Assembly: GCA_024516155.1 (NCBI GenBank)
Contig: JAJJXM010000019.1
Coordinates: forward strand, 62,001 to 126,000
Source of the DNA: Pyronema omphalodes
Taxonomy: Eukaryota; Ascomycota; Pezizomycetes; Pezizales; Pyronemataceae
Length of the DNA: 64,000 nucleotides
Direction of reading: 5' to 3'
Below, one piece after another: positions 23,154-36,771 of the stretch; position 1 is the first letter of the stretch; each line of letters begins with the position of its first letter. A program made the position numbers and the translations under genes. The notes below the pieces were generated by a model. The model had not been told where the DNA came from, did not search any database, and saw nothing but the letters and a program-made list of their open reading frames with translations.

Positions 23154-24048
23154 TATCTTTCTGGAAGGTAGCCTCTCTGCGGCTTCTTCGATGAGAGGGT
23201 TGGTTTTGTCGTATTTAGATGTTATCTGGTAATAGAAACATGTCGAAGTGTGCGGCAGAGAGGAAATCGTAATTTCCACTACGGGTAGTTGAGTAGAATC
23301 TGCTGAAAATCAGACTTTCCGCTCGCCAAATGAATGGGTGCAATTGCCATCGCTCGAGGGGAACGGGTTGGAGCCGTGAAAGGGAGGGGGTTTGAAAGAT
23401 TCGAGGGAATCCGACATGCGTGCAAGGACTGAGGGTGGAAAGGCTGACCTGTGTAGAAAGGCCTATCACAATCGCAAGGACCAGATAGTAGCCTTTTCCT
23501 GACTTTCGGCGTGAGAGGGAGTAGAGAGGGGGCTGTGATCGTAGAGGGGGTGTAGAACAGATAGAGGCAGTCGACCAAGACGAGAGGAAGAACAAGAGAT
23601 CGAGACAGGAGGGTCTCAATGTGCAGAGAAGAGGGTCAACGGAGAGAGTAGGTCTGTTCCAAGGGATTCCCCGGGGCCGCAGTGGAGAGTAGGAGGAAGG
23701 GTCGATTGTTTGAAGAAGGGTCGACGAGAGGGAGGGTGTTGGTGGACGAGAAAGAGGTTGGAATCAAGGAGACTCGGAGGGCGGCGCACGGCGGGTGGAG
23801 AAGACTGAAGAAGCGTATGGTTCTCGAATGTGTTGAGCAGTGTCGAGAGAGTGGGGAGGTCAAGAGTGGAAGACGGATGGTGGAGTCAGGACAGGTTGCT
23901 AGAAGGCCTCGGGAGGGTGAGTAGTAGTAGTAGCAGTAGTAGTAGAGTAGTGAGAAGAGGGTGAGTAAGTAGCAGACAGGAGTGAAAGTAGGAGGAGAGT
24001 AGTAGGAGAGTAGTAGGAGAGTAGTAGGAGTAGTAGAGGAGTAGTAGT

Positions 24049-24079
<31 letters not shown>

Positions 24080-24540
24080 CAGCAGTAAGCAGTCAGTTGG
24101 TAGGAGCGAGAGTAGAGAAAGTAGCAGCGAGTAGTAGCAGCAGTAATAGTATAGAGACGGTAGAAGCAAAGTAGGAGGAGACGGTTGCGTTGCGGGAAAT
24201 CTGAGAGGGGAGGGGGGGGGGGGGGATTGTGTGTCTTGACACCACCACGGTAGAGGAGGAACCTAGGAAATGGGAGTAGGTTCGTATGGGCTCGTATGGC
24301 AGAGAGAGTAGGGGCACGCAGCGACGCAACGCAACCCAAGGAAGCAAGCAGCGGGCGGCGAGCAGCGAGGAGTTACTCGTCCAGCAGCGAAAGCAAGAAG
24401 TGTGAGTTTCCCGAGACTGAAGAGCGAAGCGTCGACCATCCAGCGCCAAAACACCCCCAAACCACACCCAGCCCAACCCAGCCCAACCCATCCCATCCAA
24501 ATCTGTGAGTACCAAAGCCAGCCCAGCCGGAGTAGAATCA
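23154..24540 (-). promoter_or_regulatory. Upstream/leader region of the SET3-like gene, low complexity
   Basis: On the coding (minus) strand this is pyrimidine-rich. From 23920 to 24170 it is built of TAC/TACTAC-like and GTTGCT hexamer repeats (the plus strand shows TAG-rich runs and AGCAAC repeats at about 24050-24085), and it contains a G-run at 24210-24225. Long pyrimidine-rich stretches upstream of a large regulator are common in filamentous ascomycetes and often form long 5' UTRs. No TATA or transcript start can be assigned. Short proline/tyrosine/leucine frames here are compositional. Confidence 0.35.
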
Positions 24541-27500
24541 ACTTATCCTTAGCAAGAAATGGCTGGCTGCACTAGTACGGATCTGGTAATTACAAATGCC
24601 CATAATGATATGGCACCATAAGCTGGACGCAGGACGACGGCCACAATAAGTTTGAGGCAGGATGATGGTCCATCCCGACACACACAACCAAAGCCCTGCG
24701 GTTGCAGGGTAAATCACGGGGAAAACTGACCAACGAGGAACCAACGAGGTGCCAGCGAGGTGCCAGAAAGAGAGGGAAGGAAAGAGGGAAAAGAGGGAAA
24801 AGAGGGAGGGACAAGGCCAGAGGGACAAGGGCGGCGACGGCGACGAGATGGCTGGCGTTGGCGTCGGTTGGGCAGAAACGCTGCGACCTGCCGTGTGCAT
24901 CAGGATCCTGGCGTTTAGGCTTATTCAGCGAAAAGGTTACGGTTGCATAGCGTGTGCGAGGTACGAGTACTAAAGTGCCCCCCAATTGCATAGCGTAGTG
25001 CGAGTGCCCCCCACCCACCACTCCGAGCTGAGCTTCTTACTCCTGCTTCTTGCTCGTAGTAGTGCTTCTGTCTCGAAATCTTCCGTTTCGAGCTCTCCGT
25101 CATTCAGTCATCATCATCATCATCTATCCTTCACCTCGTTCACCCAGTTCTACCATACCCTCCACCTCATCTACCCCGCTTCTCACGGTTCACGCAATCC
25201 ATCAACCTCTCCGTCACCAGTCCAATTTCTCATTTGCCGTTCCACCACCAAGGGCCCACCAAATGCTGACCCGAATGCACATCACCCAATTACTTCAAGA
25301 CTAGTCGACATTGGATTTATTACCATGGCCCACTTGAAGCAGTTAGCTATTAGAGTCGCCGAAGCGCGAACGGAAAGAGCGGGCAAACTCGGATTGTAGT
25401 ACTGTGTAGCCATAAAGCGCTGCCTGGAAAATCGGGCCTGGCAAAGCGGCAAGCTTCCAAGCTCATCATAATGCGACCGGGTAGAACTGGGCTGGGTAAT
25501 GGTAATGTATTGTAAGGCTGTGGATAATTGTGCCCCTCATAAACGGCCATTACAAGTGCCAAAAATTGTCGGCAGTTATGTATTCTTCCTACCGCTATGT
25601 ATTCTTCCACCGCTGGTCAATGCGGTGAGAGCTCAGCAGCTGTGTCCTTGGTTACAGAGATGGTAAATCCTCGGAGTTTTGTTTAGCGCCAAGGATGATT
25701 ATTTTCCAAAATTGGATTTCTATGGTTATATTTAAATCTGATGCTTCTCTTTGTCGCATTGGTTTCTTTTGCTCGGTGGTCGGCTGCGTGGTTGCTGCTT
25801 GCTGTTGCTGAATAGGTTGGTGGACTGACTCCCTGGACTCCCTGGGCTCCCTGGGTTGGGTGGTGCTTGCTTGCTTGCTTGCTTGCCTGCCTGCTGTTGC
25901 TGCTGCTGCTCCTCCTGCGGTGGTGGCGGAGACATGTTCGTTGTGGGATGAGTCTTGTGTCGGTGTGTGGACGTTGTAAGTCTCTCTGGTAAGTATGATA
26001 TGCTGAGAGGTGCTTGTAGTTTCTGTTGTGCTTCTGACTGCGGCGGGGCTTTGCTCTTTCTTTGCTTTGTCGATTGCTGTTGTATCGCTTTTGCTGATGC
26101 TTGCTTGAAGCTGCTTGAAGCTGCGTCCTGCTTGTCGGTCGGGAAAGCTGTGGAAGTTAAAGGAGAAGTGCACGCGCCATTAACCAGCAGCAACGAACAT
26201 CAAACGACAAATGTCCACAGAGAAAATGTCGGTTGTCGCATCCACAAAGAAAGCGAAAGAAACCGTCTTCGAGGAATCTTTTTTACAAGACGCCCCGACG
26301 CACGCTGAGTGGGTGCTTCGAACCCCCACCATCTCCGGCGCTGAATCAAGGCGCATCCTCGCATCCCTCACAGCGCGAGAACGCAGTAAAGCATCCACGG
26401 CACCCTTATCCCTGTTCGCGAAACGTCCGGCGCACGAATTGGAGAGAATTGGAGAGAATCGCAGGAGAAAAAGCCCTTAATTTACCGGATCGGGTAACAA
26501 AAAGGGGCTGAGGCCCGGAGGCTCCACCAGAGAATGGTGTTGGGTAAGAAACCATCCCAGAATCAGTTTAAGACTCATCATCAGCTGGCAAGGAAAGGAA
26601 TCGCATCGGAAACTGGAGCGATGATGGGGACCAATTATGTTTTGCTCCTCTTCATCACGACCGTCCTGACTTTATCTCTCCTTTCCATCCACCTCCACCC
26701 ACCTTGCTGCGGTTGGCGACGTCGAGCACCGCAAGCCGAGCAGGGAGCCAGGCACGACAAAGCGCAGCGAAGCCCGGAGCCGGGGAGTCTATAGTACTCA
26801 GTGTAACCGGGACCGTCGTTGCAAAAGCGATGATCATGACAGATTCGAATGCCCATGTAGCGATGGAAGGGGAGGGGTCTGATTCGTGAATCCCATTTTC
26901 TGTCTCATCAGGCTTGGAATTAGAGCGTGCAGAAGCTCATATGCAGCATGCCTGTTCGGTGTCTTTCTGAAGACATGTGTGCGAGACAGGACAGGACAAG
27001 GAGTGAGCGAGCAGGCGGTGGGGTTGCGAGCGAGTCAGCCGGCTAAAAACAGCAGCATCAGCAGAGGCGTCAACGCTCGACAAGGTGACCAGGCCCGTCT
27101 GACAAGGTCGATGAAACTGCGATAAATTGTTAAGCATGGCCATAGTCACGACGAAGGGGTCTCTCCCAGTTAATTGTTCAGAGGTGGAAGAAGAGGATGG
27201 AAGAAGAGGATTGAATTTCTAAAAGAACAGAGAACGACACAAGAGCGGGTTGGGCAAACGGTGGAGATGGAACACACAACCGGCGGGTATTCGCCGCCAA
27301 CACAACAGGGATCGCGAGTGGAACGAGCTCCGTGTGGAACGGAGACAAAGGGGAGGATGTGTTTTTCCTGCTCGAATACGTTCAACTTTCCTTTTTATCA
27401 ACACAACGTCCCCATAAACAAAACCGAATCTTCGCCCGATATTCACGATATTTACCCGCATTACTGGATACGACGTCCGCGGCTCGCAAGGTGTCAACCC

Positions 27501-28110
27501 AACGAACTTCGCACAACATCATCTCATACGCAACATTGGCGGTACCGCGGCTTCTACCAAGTCAGGTACCCCTCTGTGCTATTTCTACATTCATCGTCAA
27601 AACAAATGAGGGGCGCTGTAGCGGTAGTGGCATGGTAATAGCTCGTTTCGCTCGTTGTGATGCGTTTCGAATATATGCCGAGCTTACTATGATTCCGGCC
27701 GGTACCTCGAATCAATTTGGCGGATTTCCCGCTAGGTCTAGAGCTTGCCATGCTCCGAGAAGCTCTTTAATTTCCGACTTTATAGATATGACTCTATCAT
27801 ATCTTTAACACAATACCGCCAGGCAACTCTTCATCTTCCTTTGACAGATGTCTCGTCCTTTATCTATGGTCTAGCTAGGTAGGTAGGTATTCCTTATCGA
27901 TAGCCCCACCCCAGCCATGTACGCAGAGATGATAAATACCCCAGCTCCGCAGCACAGCTCGGACCCCCTCTTCCCCCACAGCTATCTCGCTCAACAACGT
28001 CAAGCATTATCCTGACCCCAACTACTAAAATACAGTACAGCAGCGTTGTACTTCATTCCAATCATTTCGATAATCAATCTGTTAGCTCATTGAAAGCATG
28101 CAGCATACAT

Positions 28111-28143
28111 TTGCTATGTATGTATGTATGTATGTATGTATGA
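28111..28143. repeat. (TATG)n microsatellite
   Basis: Six to seven tandem copies of TATG/GTAT in an otherwise gene-free stretch. Confidence 0.85.
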
Positions 28144-30599
28144 TGTTTGTAACCTAGCTAGCTCTGTAGACATTAGACCGCAGCATGTAAGCCGATCTTT
28201 TCATCATCATGCTTTCGGGAAGCAATGAGCCCCGCAGGTTCTGTTCATCATCGTGCTTTCGAAATGCAACGACTTCAGACTGAAGACTTTCTATATCATC
28301 CCATCATTCATCATCATCGGCACCATCCAACGACACCTGCCCGCACCATACTGGCCCAAACCCATCCTCACCACCTATCGAACCATGGTCTATAAACATC
28401 TTCAACCCTGCAAATTCTGTAGAAAAGTCTATCACGATCCCAGTTTGCTGAGTGGTTATGGCTATGGTTATGGTTATGATTCTTGGAATCATAAGTACAT
28501 TGACCTATATCTTGGAGATTCTACGTATTACTTTGTGTCTCCGTTGCCACACTATATTATCAACTCAAATAAAGCACATACTTGGCTAAAAGAAGTCCAG
28601 AATCACATTACAAACTCGTATCAGATTCTGTAGATGGGTTTAATAAATATTAACGAAAACCAAGAGTGAAGTTAAATTTCCGTGGCTCAGGTATATAGAC
28701 TCTAAACACACGCGACACAATTTTGGTCCTCAAGATCCACGGAAATGGGGTGGAAGACGTACGGGGAGTTTGAGGAATTATTTGGTGGGGATTGATATTC
28801 GCCGTGGTAGAGTTTATATTCTCATAAATCCCAACCTTGGATCCGTGAATTTATGCAGGTAGTGGCATCTGGATTGATCATGACTCTACCTTGGTTAACT
28901 CTATCTTGGTTGGCTCTATCTCTATTAATTTCATCTCAGTTGCCGCAATCAATATACTGAAGCATAATATATCCAACTTCCATTCCATATAAATTCTTCC
29001 GGGAGCCAGTTAGCATAGGCCGTTTCTTACGTCATCTACATTTCGTATATCAGCTGCCGAATCTCGAGCAAACAATCTATAAAACTGTCAAGAGTGTCAA
29101 TTACGTAAACTCAAAGCCTATAGAAAGCTCGGATCCTGAAATCTAAGAATATACAATGAAGCTGAAGAGTATCTGGATGTCTGTAGCTATCCAGCTAGCT
29201 TTTTGGCTGATGGTTTTAAGTTTTAGTTTTCAACGTTTCATTGGATATGATTTTTATTGTAATAGTAATATTTGGAATTATAAATTGGAATAAAAATGCT
29301 CAGTGCTGTATAAAAATTTCATTTTATCCTACCACAGTAACCTGGACCGTCACTTTGAATTGCATCGCAGAACAAAATTTTACTGAGGTGATGTATCTAT
29401 TAAGACACATGACGAGCCGGAGCAAAATTCAAATACAGAGTACGGGGAACAAAACGCTTTAGCTATCCTAGAAACCTTAATAATCTCCACAAGCATCCAA
29501 CCGACCTTCTAAACCAATTAACCACAGCTATATGCAATATTTACAAGCAGGAAATGAAGTTCTGCAGAAACGATAGATATTCCATACCATTTACTTCCAC
29601 AACTTTGCTTCTTACAAGGTAACTATTATAAATAGGTGTGTCATTTCACAAAGTATCACTCTATAACGATTTCTTTGAAACATTTCTGTCATTCTAGAAA
29701 TTTGCTTCGACACGGTGCTCGATATATTCATTAGTTATTCTGATATTATTTTTACTGAGTTTTTGGTAGTGGATTAAAATCTCGTGTTTCTGATTTTTTC
29801 TTGCTTGATAAAACATTCGATGACACCATGGACTAGGTGCTAGTAAAAGCCTTGCGCACTTTGTTGGGACAAATAAGGCTACCAATGTGCAAATATCCGC
29901 ACAATATGGGCGCATAGCATAACAAAATTACAAATCACGTATTAATTATTCCTAATCTTTTTGACTATTTCACCTTCTAGTCTTTATCCCGTAAGTTACA
30001 CCGATTTGCTGTTTTCAAATCCGAATCACTGATGATGATCTCAGTCATGGAGAAGCATCATATAACCTGTAGTCTAAGCATCGTGGAGAAAGCACTGGAA
30101 TTAGAAATGACGATTAGCAATCCGGATGGATTGTGAGTGTTTTAGATGGTTTCGATTAATTTTATTTTTATCAAGCTGTGCATCATCAGTCCATGTCTCT
30201 GCATTGGCACTGATACCGATGGTTGAGATTCGTGCCGCTTAGTTGCTGAAGACTGACTTCTCTGACCAGGGAGGGTCAAATGGCGAAGGTTTAGCATTCT
30301 AACAGAAACTGCGGAAGATGAATACATTAAGATTCGGGGTTGTGGACTAACCCATGGAAATACTGACGAAAAATGATGGGGGTTTCGAAGGGATCGTGTG
30401 ATAGTGGATAGCGCATACTGATATTGTCGAACTCGGATTGTAGCGGTAGGACTTTTGCACCTAGTGAGGGCACAGAGTGCGTAGTCGGCTCAGTATAGGA
30501 ATATAGAGGCTTCAACGAAAGATATTCACTGTGAAAGTATTTTCGAGAGCTGTGTGTTGAGAGCTTGCTTGAAACATCCGTGATCCAATTCAAGTTCTA

Positions 30600-30700
30600 T
30601 GGCGATGGTAGTGATGGTAGTGATGATAGTGATGGTAGTGATGGTAGTGATGGTAGTGATGGTAGTGATGGTAGTGATGATAGTGATGGTAGTGATGGAA
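30600..30700. repeat. Nine-bp minisatellite GATGGTAGT
   Basis: About eleven tandem 9-bp units (GATGGTAGT with occasional GATGATAGT). On the minus strand they encode a His-His-Tyr tripeptide repeat within a 75-codon frame. That frame has no domain or homology signal, so I list the DNA repeat and not a gene. Confidence 0.85.
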
Positions 30701-32853
30701 TGAGTAGTTATGACCGGTAATTATGGAGAAGCCTCCGTATAAAGCATGGACATGAACAAGATGCCCACTTGCGAGGCTGAAGCACAAGATTTCTCCGGAC
30801 CTTGTTTTAATCAACATCTTATAAGAACTACGGAGGATTTCTACTCACAAAAAAATCCCGGGCCATAATGACGAAAAAATATGGAGTGATTCACCCAAAC
30901 TCTTACATCGAGTGATATTTCATAAACCGGCCACCAACCCACCCACAAACCCGCGCTGATTCCAGGCATCAGCCAAGTCCACGCAGTCCCTGAAACATAC
31001 ACTACATATTACCAAACCTCGTTATAACCCAGGTACCCATATTCAGATCGGGACCACATATCTTCATGGTGTGAGTTATGTATCGAATCCCGGACCCGAA
31101 ATAAGTTTGCTTAAACGAATTCGAAATGAGGATCGCGAGAACTCAGTCCACGTGTTGATAAGGTTAGAGTGATGGCTAAACTTATCACAAATCGAACTGT
31201 GATACAACTTTGACGCCCCGATGCATTCTGCGGCTGTGTAGTGTGCGGTGTGCGTATTATTGTTCAAAGTATTTTAATCTTGAAATGAGAGTGCTTAAAC
31301 GGATTACAAATTCAAAGCCACGATCGCAAGAAGCGGAGAGGAATCCGAATAATGTAACATTTCAAACACACAGCTTGTTGATTAAGAGACTTTGATTGGA
31401 TAATAGCATCCCGTAGCAGATGTGTACACCTCCTTGAGGTTATGGATACGCGGCTTGACTGGGGGGTACGTAAACGGGGGGATATTCGTCCGGTTCATGC
31501 ACTCATCGTGGTCTTTCGGAGGGTTAAGCGGTTTGGGATGAATGTGCTGTGATAATGGTCGATTAATGAAGCACCGCTCTTACAGCCTATCAAGAAATCG
31601 CTGTGATTCTACAAGAGCTAGAGCCTTTGGTATATGGCGACAGTATGATGGTTGGTGTCCCGGGTTTGGAGCTCTGGCGCCTCGTGGGAGGGAGAAGGAC
31701 TGCGAGGATGGAGAGGGAGTGATAATACGTAATCCTACGCCGTGTATTTCGAAATTACAACACTGACCGGCATCCTCAGAATTCCGTGCATCGTCTTTCC
31801 AGCGGATTAAATCACGCCGAGGAAAGCTTGCGATGACTACCTGAATTACCACATCTTTCAGACTCCATTTGATCTCCGCACACGGAATCAGCCAAAATGA
31901 TGCTCTATATTGAAAATTGCCACTTGGCACCGCATAGTAATTAACCACCACTACTCTAGAATTCTTTTCTGCTGAAAATTTCAATAAAAGGGGGCTGATG
32001 ATGTTTAAACACCAAATTTAGGCATTCAGCAAGGCGTTCCTGGATTAGTGGGTGTGAATGATTGAAGATTCGCTAACCCATAGCCCACAGCCCACAGCTA
32101 CAGGTTAGGCAGGTATACTCGCTGTATCCTTCTGCCTTAGGTATTCTTTCTGAAACGTTTTCTTGAATTACCGGCTGTTGACTTTTTCTGCTGGCTCTCA
32201 AAGTCTTTGTTTACAATTTTGAAAATTGAATAAGTCGCGAGGGTTTTGCAGATGACGAATGCTTCGCCGTGTTCGTAACTTACTTACGCGGCTGCGGGGG
32301 AATTTGGCCGGTTGTGATTTTCCAGTGTCTTTTTATGAGAACGAGTGTTTGAGAGATACGAAGACGAAGTATGCTGGGCGGAGTTGCTCTGGGAGATGCA
32401 GTTGGAGGTTGGTGAGGTATAATGGGTTGAGGATACCTGTGGGAAAGTTGTTTATTGAAGATTCGGGATCTGGTAGTATGGGGGTTAATAATCCCTGTCT
32501 TTAGCACTCCATATGCATCAGATGTACGTCAACATTTGAAGCTACGACTTGAAGGAGAGAATATATTCTTGTGTATGTAGTTTTCCTGGGTATTCAGCGA
32601 AGGAGGTTGACTTCGCACTCCAACTTTCAAGTCATATTGATTAACAATTGGAAGTCATCGGGAGATTTTAAAGCACAACTGTCAATTGCTATGTATGCCC
32701 ACGATATAGAAAGCCAGTGTAGACCAAGAGGATATTAAATTCGAAATTCATGACCACAAGCAAAACCACAAACGTAAATAAATCCACCACCAGAACACCA
32801 AAAAAATGCCATGATTCCCTATCTATATCCTTATATCACCATCCTTTTGACAT

Positions 32854-33799
32854 CTAATTACTCCTCATCTCCACATCATTATATCCTCCTCTCTTCGTCT
32901 TCTTCTTAACATCACCCGGCACCGCAGCACTCGGATGCACCCAACAAAACACCGCAATAACCCCCAACATAAGCACCGCATCAAAAACATACAACCAAAC
33001 CTCATTCCTCATCAAATAGCCACCATTCCCCTGCACGTATTCCACCACCCTAAAAACACTCCTCACCAGAATTGCCCCACTCGCCCAATACAAAGTCTTC
33101 AGCAGCGTTCCCCAACCATTCCTTCCCCGTCGTTGAACACTGCTACTCTCCACCGTCGGTTCCCAATTAATCCTAATATTAAAAACAATCGCCACAACCA
33201 CAAAAACAGCAAAGAAAAGTACTTGAACAAATAACCCCCCTATCACTATCTTTTCTCCTCGTTTCATGGATTCTAGGGTGCCGCCCGCCATGATACCTCC
33301 CCCGGCTGATTGCATCAGGAAACTTATTACGTCCCCGAGAACGAAGAGTTTGGTGAGCCAACGGATGGGAATTGGGGAATGGTGAGAGGCGGAGAGGACT
33401 AGGATTAGACGCCCGAGGATCATGTAGATGGATGCGGCGAAGAGAGCGGGGGCGATTAGGAGGAGTAGTGATTGGAGAAGGTAGGGACCGAGAGAGTGGG
33501 GTTTGAAGTGCGATTGGGCGCGGCCTATGTAGCCCAGAGCTTCCACTGGAGAGGAGTTAGGGAATGCATGAGTATTAAGGAGATCAAGGAGAAAAAGAGA
33601 AAGAAGTGGCTCGAAGGCTAGAAAAGGGGGACTTACTGAGAGATCCGATGAGCATAGGAATAAAGTACCAGGTTTTTGTACGGATTATCTTCCAGGCGTG
33701 AATGAAAGAGACAATGAAGAAACAGGCCGAGAAGATGACGGCGCCAATGAGGGTGGGAGTGTAGCGGTAGTACACAAAATCGATATCTGATTTTGCCAT
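32854..33799 (-). CDS. RTA1-family multi-spanning membrane protein
   Basis: Two exons, 33799-33637 and 33545-32854, with a 91-nt intron (GTAAGT donor, CCTAAC branch, CTCCAG acceptor); 284 residues. The splice recreates the hallmark IGSL-MEALGYIGR, corresponding to the family's conserved E..GY..R segment. About seven hydrophobic spans can be seen, including PTLIGAVIFSACFFIVSF, LLLLIAPALFAASIYMILGR, LFVQVLFFAVFVVVAIVF and VWLYVFDAVLMLGVIAVF, and the family-typical LFVLGDVISFLMQSAGGG. The cytoplasmic tail is short and basic. RTA1-like proteins are fungal lipid-translocating or stress-response membrane proteins (Rta1, Rsb1), linked to resistance to azole-type stress or sphingoid bases. The substrate here is unknown. 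It is divergent from the transporter at 35201, with 1.4 kb between starts. Confidence 0.88.
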
Positions 33800-35200
33800 A
33801 CTAGTTGCTGTGTGCGGTGGAAAATTCGTTGAGATTGTAGAAGACTGAACGACCGTGACTGAAGAAGATTATTTATGGATAGTATATTGATGAGAACCGG
33901 CGGTTACGGAAACTTTGTGAAACTTTGTCTTGAGTAATTTAGAGTTGCAACTGTCGAAGCTTATATCGTAATAATACTCACGCCCCACATCGGATAATCG
34001 CATACGTAAAACCACAAGATAAAGTAGAGACATGCATAAAGTGCAGATTCTGTCTATGATCTCGGATACCCACACTACGGCGAAAAAGTCCTACGTACGC
34101 CTATCTTTCGTTTTCGAATTCGGTTCGTGTTCGTTTCATGATACGCCATGCATGGCGTGTAAGCTTCGCTTTCGTTTAAGGTTTTTTAGGTTTCGGAACC
34201 TTAGGAACCCTAGAAAGATCCTTGGAAAGCGTATGTAGGAAACAGGTTGTTTGATCCTCATTCATACTACGTATGCAAGACACAGCCCGCAACGCCTATT
34301 TAGGTGGCTTAAACTAGTAATACCCATTTCATGGCTGTCGACGTATCGCCAGCATGCCTACGCTAATTCGAATTAATTGACCATGACAACAAACCATCTC
34401 CAAATCATCTCCAAGCACAGCTGAAACTATATTACATGGAGATTAATCCGGACAAATGTCCCACCGATTTTTTGAGATTCGAAGATCCATAGATTCGAAC
34501 TTGTCCGAAATAGATGAAAAATCTGTTAGATTGTTCCGCTGCCTTATCTAGAGAGTAAAGCTTCCATACATATCGGCAGTGGGTCGTATCTATTTTGAGA
34601 ATTCCAGTTTAACCGAATAAATCGGCTTACACCCGTTTTCGTATCCACCTAGCTTATTAGAGCGAGCTGGAGCTTGGTACCGGGAATTCGGGATTTTAGG
34701 GTACATAATAGGGTTTGTCTGCTCACGTACGTAACTACCGGGGCGCAGCATAAATAACTTACACGCGCGTAACAGAGCGCGTTTCCAGATGTATACGCGT
34801 TTCCAGATGTATATGCGCATGCGCGCGTCACGGAGATTTATTACACCGCGTCTCCACTCTCACCACAAGCCAAGCTGAACTCTATCTGGACCTCTCCTTA
34901 TCCTTCCTCTGCATCTGGACTTTTCTCGAAACCAGCAACGAGTCAGTTGCATTGATACAAATCAGGCTAGCCGACCCGACGCACAGAGCTCTCAGAGGCA
35001 GGCCGCACGCAGCTCACATGCGCGTCCGCAAACCGGCGCTACGTACGAGCCACGAACGACACCTCGTCAGACCTCCCAACCTCAAACATAACTGATGACA
35101 ACAACCTCATACGAATCAGCAACGTGCACAACGACCATCGTGGCGAAACGAAGGAGACAATATCCCACCGCCCATCATAGCTTCCTCGAACGAGATCGAG
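33800..35200. promoter_or_regulatory. Intergenic region between divergent RTA1-like and transporter genes
   Basis: Contains both promoters. It holds a short direct repeat near 34779-34814 (GCGTTTCCAGATGTATA twice, next to alternating CGCG/TGCGCATGCGCG sequence). No protein gene or RNA gene is seen. Confidence 0.4.
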
Positions 35201-36771
35201 ATGGCAGCTTTCGACTCGGTAGAGGACCATGATAGAGCTCCGTTACTTTCTACGCAAGCTACACACGAACACGATCATGAAAATGTATCGCTACAAGATC
35301 CGGAACCTGATGCTAAGGGGAATTGGTTATGGATACTTACGTTTACCGCTGGTATCAGCGGGTTGTTATTCGGATGTGCGTACAGCCTTCCTCCCTGGTG
35401 AAGCTCAGCTAACACCCGCATACAGATGACACAGCGTCCATCTCCTCCGCACTTCTCTATCTATCCCCCGCATTATCCACACCCACACACTCCGTAACAA
35501 CTCTCGACCTCTCCCTTATAACCTCCGCCACCAGCTTCGGAGCACTGTTAGGTGGTCTCTCCGCCGGCGTGCTCGCCGACCGATTAGGTCGCAAGGGCGT
35601 AATCTACCTCGCCGACGCCCTTTTCCTAATCGGAGCACTCTGGCAAGCTTTCTCCACTACCGTGGTATCAATGATTTGTGGCCGTCTGATAGTCGGTATT
35701 GGTGTCGGCGTTGGTAGCTTAGTCATTCCCCTCTACATATCAGAATTGGCCCCAGCTTCCCACAGAGGAAGACTAGTGGTAGTTGATGTTCTCTGCATAA
35801 CCATGGGACAAGTAGTAGCCTATGCTGTTGGGATTATACTAGGGCCAAGATGGCGATGGGTGTTAGGTCTTGGAGCCTTACCGGCGGTGATCCAAGCAGT
35901 GTTGATGATCCTCATGCCAGAAACACCGCGATGGCTTGTATCTAAGGGTCGTAGGAAAGAGGCCACGGAAGTTCTCTCCCTAGTGTATGGAACTGACGAC
36001 CCTTCCATTATCTCGTCCATGTTGGTAGGAATCGAAAAAGGCGTAACCTCAACCTCAACCGGTGGTTTAAAAGACAAGTTCCATCGACTTATCACAATCC
36101 CGGGTAACCGTCGAGCATTAACCCTAGCCTGTCTTCTCCAATTCCTTCAACAGGCATGCGGGTTCAATACCCTAATGTATTTCTCCGCCACAGTCTTCTC
36201 CATGATCGGCTTTAAAAACCCCACCATAGTCTCCATGGTAGTAGCCGGCACCAACGCCATCTTTACCGGTGTGGCCTTTGGTCTCATCGATAAAGTCGGA
36301 CGACGAAAAATGTTATTAACCTCTCTATCCGGTATGACCATTGGCCTTCTCTGGGTCTCTGCCGCTTTTTTCGGTCTACCGGATTTAATTAAACCTGATC
36401 CCGCTATCTCAAAATCACCGGAAACTTTCCCCGCTGGTATGATGGTGTTGGCTATTATTTTATTTGTTTCCTTCTATGCCCTGGGATTAGGGAATATTCC
36501 GTGGCTGTGTCAGTCGGAATTCTTTCCGATGGAGGTTAGGGGATTGGGAACGGGAGCGGCGACGGCGATGTGTTGGGCTTGTAATATGATTGTTGCCGGA
36601 ACTTTCTTGGGGTTGTTGGAAATGTTTGGAGGAGTGTGGACTTTTGTGCTATATGCGGGGGTTTGTGCGGTGGGTTTTGTGGTTTGTAGGAGGATATATC
36701 CGGAAACTAGGGGGATGGGGATGGAGGAGATTGAGGGGTTGCTGAAGGAGGGGTGGGGTGTAGCTGGGTAG
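35201..36771 (+). CDS. MFS sugar/polyol (inositol-type) transporter
   Basis: Two exons, 35201-35375 and 35426-36771, with a 50-nt intron (donor GTGCGT, branch GCTAAC, acceptor ATACAG); 506 residues. The splice restores LLFGYDTASISSALLYL, the first membrane segment of sugar porters. Other family signatures are ADRLGRKG (about residue 108), GRLIVGIGVGVGSLVIPLYI, PETPRWLVSKGRRKEA (about 222), VGRRKML, and the closing PETRGMGMEEIE. About twelve membrane spans fit. The N-terminus is short, acidic and His-rich. Proteins of this set import hexoses, inositol or other polyols by proton symport. The sequence looks closest to fungal myo-inositol transporters, but substrate cannot be settled by eye. Confidence 0.92.

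Larger units (their letters stand above)
24541..32853. other. Gene-poor spacer, 8.3 kb
   Basis: No convincing gene. The stretch 25650-26200 encodes a Gln/Thr/Ser-rich frame on the minus strand that follows the CTGCTG/TTGCTTGC repeats near 25865-25915. A small plus-strand frame at about 28385-28633 (82 codons from an ATG, rich in Gly-Tyr) and one at about 29157 (45 codons with a hydrophobic start) are possible small proteins, but nothing supports them beyond being open. The rest is AT-rich with microsatellites. Confidence 0.4.

Noticed and set aside
23636..24339. Tyr/Ser/Leu/Cys-repeat frames upstream of the SET3-like gene
   Set aside because: Encoded by TAC and TGC/GTTGCT simple repeats in several overlapping frames; compositional.
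25652..26193. Gln/Thr/Ser-rich frames
   Set aside because: Follow CTG/TTGC microsatellite sequence and are open in two phases at once; no domain.
28385..28633. 82-codon frame with a Gly-Tyr run
   Set aside because: Open and starts with ATG but has no signal peptide, domain or regulatory support; kept only as a remark in the spacer entry.
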